From Planctomycetota bacterium (lineage in GTDB: Bacteria > Planctomycetota > Phycisphaerae > WQYP01): a DNA stretch of 7,941 nucleotides. Position 1 is the first letter of the stretch. The number at the start of each line of letters is the position of its first letter. The stretch covers positions 1 through 7,941 of the forward strand of contig JAKAYZ010000067.1 of the NCBI GenBank assembly GCA_021816165.1. The letters run 5' to 3'. The notes under the pieces are model-generated. The model searched no databases. It was not told where the DNA came from and saw only the letters and a program-made list of their open reading frames with translations. Position numbers and translations under genes: made by a program. Below are positions 5,649 to 7,941 of this stretch, piece by piece.

Positions 5649-7691
5649 TCAATCGGCCTCAGGTTTTGGTGTACCCACCTTCAACATCAGGGCGCTGTGC
5701 GGCTCAATGGATGCACTGAACTGGGCGTGCTGCCCCAAATCCTTCCGCCGCCACAAATCCCGCACCATCTGGCGGCCAAGCGGGGGTTTGACACCCGAAG
5801 GCACCACCGGCCGCAGCATGCTCCAGGAGGGAATTTTGATTTCTCGTTTAACCAGGCCCATGTTGTAAATGGATACAGCGACGGTGCCGTCAAATAATGG
5901 CCGCGCCCAGACCTGCATCGATCCGCGCCGATAGACCCTTTGCGCCTGCTTGCCAAGCTCATCCTGATCCACGGCTAATACTTCGGTATTGGTCATCAGA
6001 TCGGTGGTGAATTTATCCAGTTTTGTCAGGTCGCAGCCGAGCAGTAGCGGGGCGGCCAGCATGCACCAATGCGTGATGTGTGTAATCTGTTCGTGCGACG
6101 TAAGCTTTGTGGGGTGCAGCGGGCCATCTTCAAACGATCCCATACCCACCACCAGCATGTCCGGATCATTCCAGTGGCCCGGCGCAGTAAATGGATACAA
6201 ATCGCCATCAGCGTGAAAGCCGTTATCCACCATCGACTGCCACGAATCATTAATATCGCCGCTGATGCGATAGCTGTTGCCGTACACCGGGGCATGACCG
6301 CCCCACGTCCAGACATGCGCCATCCCGTATTGGCAGAGGCTGAAATAAATGTCCCGGCTTAATGTCTGCAACGCCTCCCCCATCTCCCGATAGGGCTTGA
6401 TGAATTGCTCCAAGTCTGGCTTTTTCGGCACCTCACGCCCATAACTGCACCAGTCATACTTCAGGTAATCAACACCCCACTTGGCATATGTGTCGGCATC
6501 CTGCTTCACGTGTCCGAAACTGCCAGTGTGCCCGCCGCAGGTAAATGGCCCGGGCGAGGAATACAACCCAAATCGCAGCCCCAATGAATGGACATGATCG
6601 GCTAATTTTTTAATACTGGGAAATTTACTGGTCGTTTTGATGGTGCCGTCGGCATTTCGACCGTTCTGCCAGCCGTCATCAATGTTGATATACATGAACC
6701 CCTTCGCCGCCAAACCACTGGAAATCATCGCCTCGGCCGCATCCATAGTTCGGCGCGACGAGTTATTCATGGCGTACGCATTCCAAGAATTCCATCCCAA
6801 TGCAGGCGTGCGTGCCAGCATGTGCTGGCCACAGCATATTTTCAGCGTTCTTTCGGCTGATCCATGCTTGTTTACCGCCTTGAGCTTGACGCGGTATTCT
6901 CCCGCTTTTTGAACCTGCCCAGAAATAATGCCGCGATCATCCAGCTTAAGCCCGACTGGCAGCCCCGCCGCCGTCATTTGAACCGGCTTGACACCCGTAT
7001 GCGGCACCAGAAAAAGAAAATCCTTCCCCGGGCTGCATCCGACCACACGCGGACCATGAAATTCGGGGTGATCCGGGTCGCCACTGGCAATTTCCGGCAT
7101 GGGGCCGTCGGGTAATACCCTTACGGCCTTGGGCATGTGCGAAGCCCCGGGCTGCATGAAAATAACTGGTTCGATCCAATCCGCATGGTCAAAATCTATG
7201 GAGTCTGTGGCCGGTTCCACCACCAGCAGAAGGCTTTTGGCACGGCGTAAATCGGCAGTCAGGTGGTGCGCGGGGGTTTGCCCCGTCATGATGGGCGACT
7301 GCGCCACCCGTTTGCCATCAACAAATACCTCAAACTTCACCTTGCCGGTTTTAGGTGCCTCGTTAATGCCGCACAGCGCCGTGAAGCGTTGGGCATCACC
7401 GAAAAGATCGATCTTAAAGTAGCTGGTGGCATGGGTGCCAATTCCATGCTTATATGACACGCCCGCCACACGCAGCGGATGTCCGCCAACGCTTTGGTTT
7501 TTGTGCGGTGTTCCCCACCCCTGTTGCATATAAGACAAATCTAAATCTTCCAGCCGAACAACTGCGGCCATCGGCGCTGACCGGGCCACAGATTTTTTCG
7601 TCCTGACCGTTAATCCGACCGCCACCGCGGTTCCGGCAGCCAATTGCAACGCATTGCGACGATTCAAGGTACGCTTCAACGATTGGGCCAT
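5649..7691 (-). CDS. Tat-exported GH27 alpha-galactosidase-like glycosidase with N-terminal NPCBM domain
   Basis: This is a 680-residue exported enzyme. The N-terminus has a twin-arginine signal (NRRNALQLAAGTAVAVGL, R11-R12 then a hydrophobic core), so export of folded protein is likely. Residues about 43-178 match an NPCBM carbohydrate-binding domain (SVGGHPLRVAGVSYKHGIGTHA, then a FEVFVDGKRV strand). About 225-286 looks like an Ig-like/PIG linker domain (LPVGLKLDDRGIISGQV...GEYRVKLKA). From about 293 starts the GH27 barrel: RTPALGWNSWNAY, NIDDGWQ and LKYDWC with nucleophile D413, then ISGDINDSW with acid/base D479 (aligned by eye to human alpha-Gal A D170 and D231), and PGHWNDPDMLVVG. A C-terminal beta domain follows. 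Reaction: hydrolysis of terminal alpha-linked galactose (or N-acetylgalactosamine or beta-L-arabinopyranose in related members). ATG 7691 has AGGA about 10 bases upstream. It is first in the minus-strand cluster, and a functional link to aroB is not evident. Confidence 0.93.
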   Translation of the reverse strand: MAQSLKRTLNRRNALQLAAGTAVAVGLTVRTKKSVARSAPMAAVVRLEDLDLSYMQQGWGTPHKNQSVGGHPLRVAGVSYKHGIGTHATSYFKIDLFGDAQRFTALCGINEAPKTGKVKFEVFVDGKRVAQSPIMTGQTPAHHLTADLRRAKSLLLVVEPATDSIDFDHADWIEPVIFMQPGASHMPKAVRVLPDGPMPEIASGDPDHPEFHGPRVVGCSPGKDFLFLVPHTGVKPVQMTAAGLPVGLKLDDRGIISGQVQKAGEYRVKLKAVNKHGSAERTLKICCGQHMLARTPALGWNSWNAYAMNNSSRRTMDAAEAMISSGLAAKGFMYINIDDGWQNGRNADGTIKTTSKFPSIKKLADHVHSLGLRFGLYSSPGPFTCGGHTGSFGHVKQDADTYAKWGVDYLKYDWCSYGREVPKKPDLEQFIKPYREMGEALQTLSRDIYFSLCQYGMAHVWTWGGHAPVYGNSYRISGDINDSWQSMVDNGFHADGDLYPFTAPGHWNDPDMLVVGMGSFEDGPLHPTKLTSHEQITHITHWCMLAAPLLLGCDLTKLDKFTTDLMTNTEVLAVDQDELGKQAQRVYRRGSMQVWARPLFDGTVAVSIYNMGLVKREIKIPSWSMLRPVVPSGVKPPLGRQMVRDLWRRKDLGQHAQFSASIEPHSALMLKVGTPKPEAD

Positions 7692-7735
7692 GGAGATCGA
7701 TTCCTATTCATGACTGCCAGAAATCACTACGTGTG

Positions 7736-7769
7736 CTAAAAAGGGCGAAAAGGCCTGCGGCGCTTCGCC
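7736..7769 (-). terminator. Probable intrinsic terminator of the partial gene upstream of GH27
   Basis: On the minus strand GGCGAA (7769-7764) pairs with TTCGCC (7749-7744). Inside the loop there is a further short GCC/GGC pairing, and the stem is followed by CTTTTTAG (five T at 7742-7738). It starts about 24 bases after the stop codon of the partial gene, the expected place. Its presence means the GH27 gene probably has its own promoter in or near 7692-7740, but I could not assign -35/-10 boxes there. Confidence 0.55.
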
Positions 7770-7793
7770 AGCATTTACCCCGGCCCAGCCCTC

Positions 7794-7941
7794 TTATTCC
7801 GGTATTGTGCAGCGTCCGCAGGCAATGTCAAACTCGGAACCCGCCAAAGGCTGCAAGTTGCGCATCATGCGAGCCAGTAATCGCTCCCAATACGCCCTGC
7901 GGCCATCGCGGATCGCCCCCCGCGCCGGTTCGCCGGGGTCA
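7794..7941 (-). CDS. C-terminal end of an unidentified protein (partial)
   Basis: A minus-strand frame is open from the right edge of the window (first whole codon at 7940) to a TAA at 7796-7794, giving 48 C-terminal residues. The sequence reads like real protein: a charged helical stretch (IRDGRRAYWERLLARMMRNL) followed by a short tail with two cysteines (FDIACGRCTIPE). The following hairpin plus T-run supports a true gene end. I do not recognise the family; a CxxC metal or redox site cannot be claimed from one such pair at the tail. The gene has the same orientation as the GH27 gene but is separated from it by the terminator and about 100 bp. Confidence 0.55.
   Translation of the reverse strand, partial: DPGEPARGAIRDGRRAYWERLLARMMRNLQPLAGSEFDIACGRCTIPE

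Overview
The window has the look of a GC-rich chromosome, plausibly from a planctomycete (Phycisphaerae-like) or a related bacterium. That guess rests on a Tat-exported NPCBM plus GH27 glycosidase placed next to housekeeping genes and on sparse Shine-Dalgarno use. No gene here settles the taxonomy.

Left part (1-1323): the end of what looks like an integrated genomic island. It holds the last 56 codons of an AbiEi-type regulator/antitoxin and, overlapping it by ATGA, a complete 295-residue AbiEii-type nucleotidyltransferase. Together they form a type IV toxin-antitoxin / abortive-infection-like pair. About 220 bp of non-coding DNA with stem-loops and a short direct repeat follow. Then comes the 3' part of a tRNA-Arg(UCU) gene (about 1277-1323) with no 5' half. 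This is the classic scar of tRNA-targeted integration, and its orientation places the island to the left of 1323 and the older chromosome to the right.

Middle (1324-2627): after a gene-free spacer, a plus-strand gene with a strong Shine-Dalgarno encodes a 361-residue ion-channel protein. It has three hydrophobic segments, a pore loop with an atypical TLCLGD filter, and a long soluble C-terminal region.

Right part (2647-7691, all minus strand): read in the direction of transcription this is a Tat-exported alpha-galactosidase-like GH27 enzyme, aroB (3-dehydroquinate synthase), dprA (DNA-processing protein) and a Nudix hydrolase. The spacings are 37 bp, a 4-bp overlap and 35 bp, so the four are probably co-transcribed, with aroB-dprA translationally coupled. 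The channel gene and the Nudix gene converge with a 19-bp gap.

Far right (7794-7941): the C-terminal end of another minus-strand gene of unknown function, followed by a probable intrinsic terminator that separates it from the GH27 gene.

The strongest candidate for an interesting system is the AbiE-like pair at the edge of a tRNA-Arg-integrated island. Its nucleotidyltransferase has an unusually long insertion between its first two catalytic motifs.
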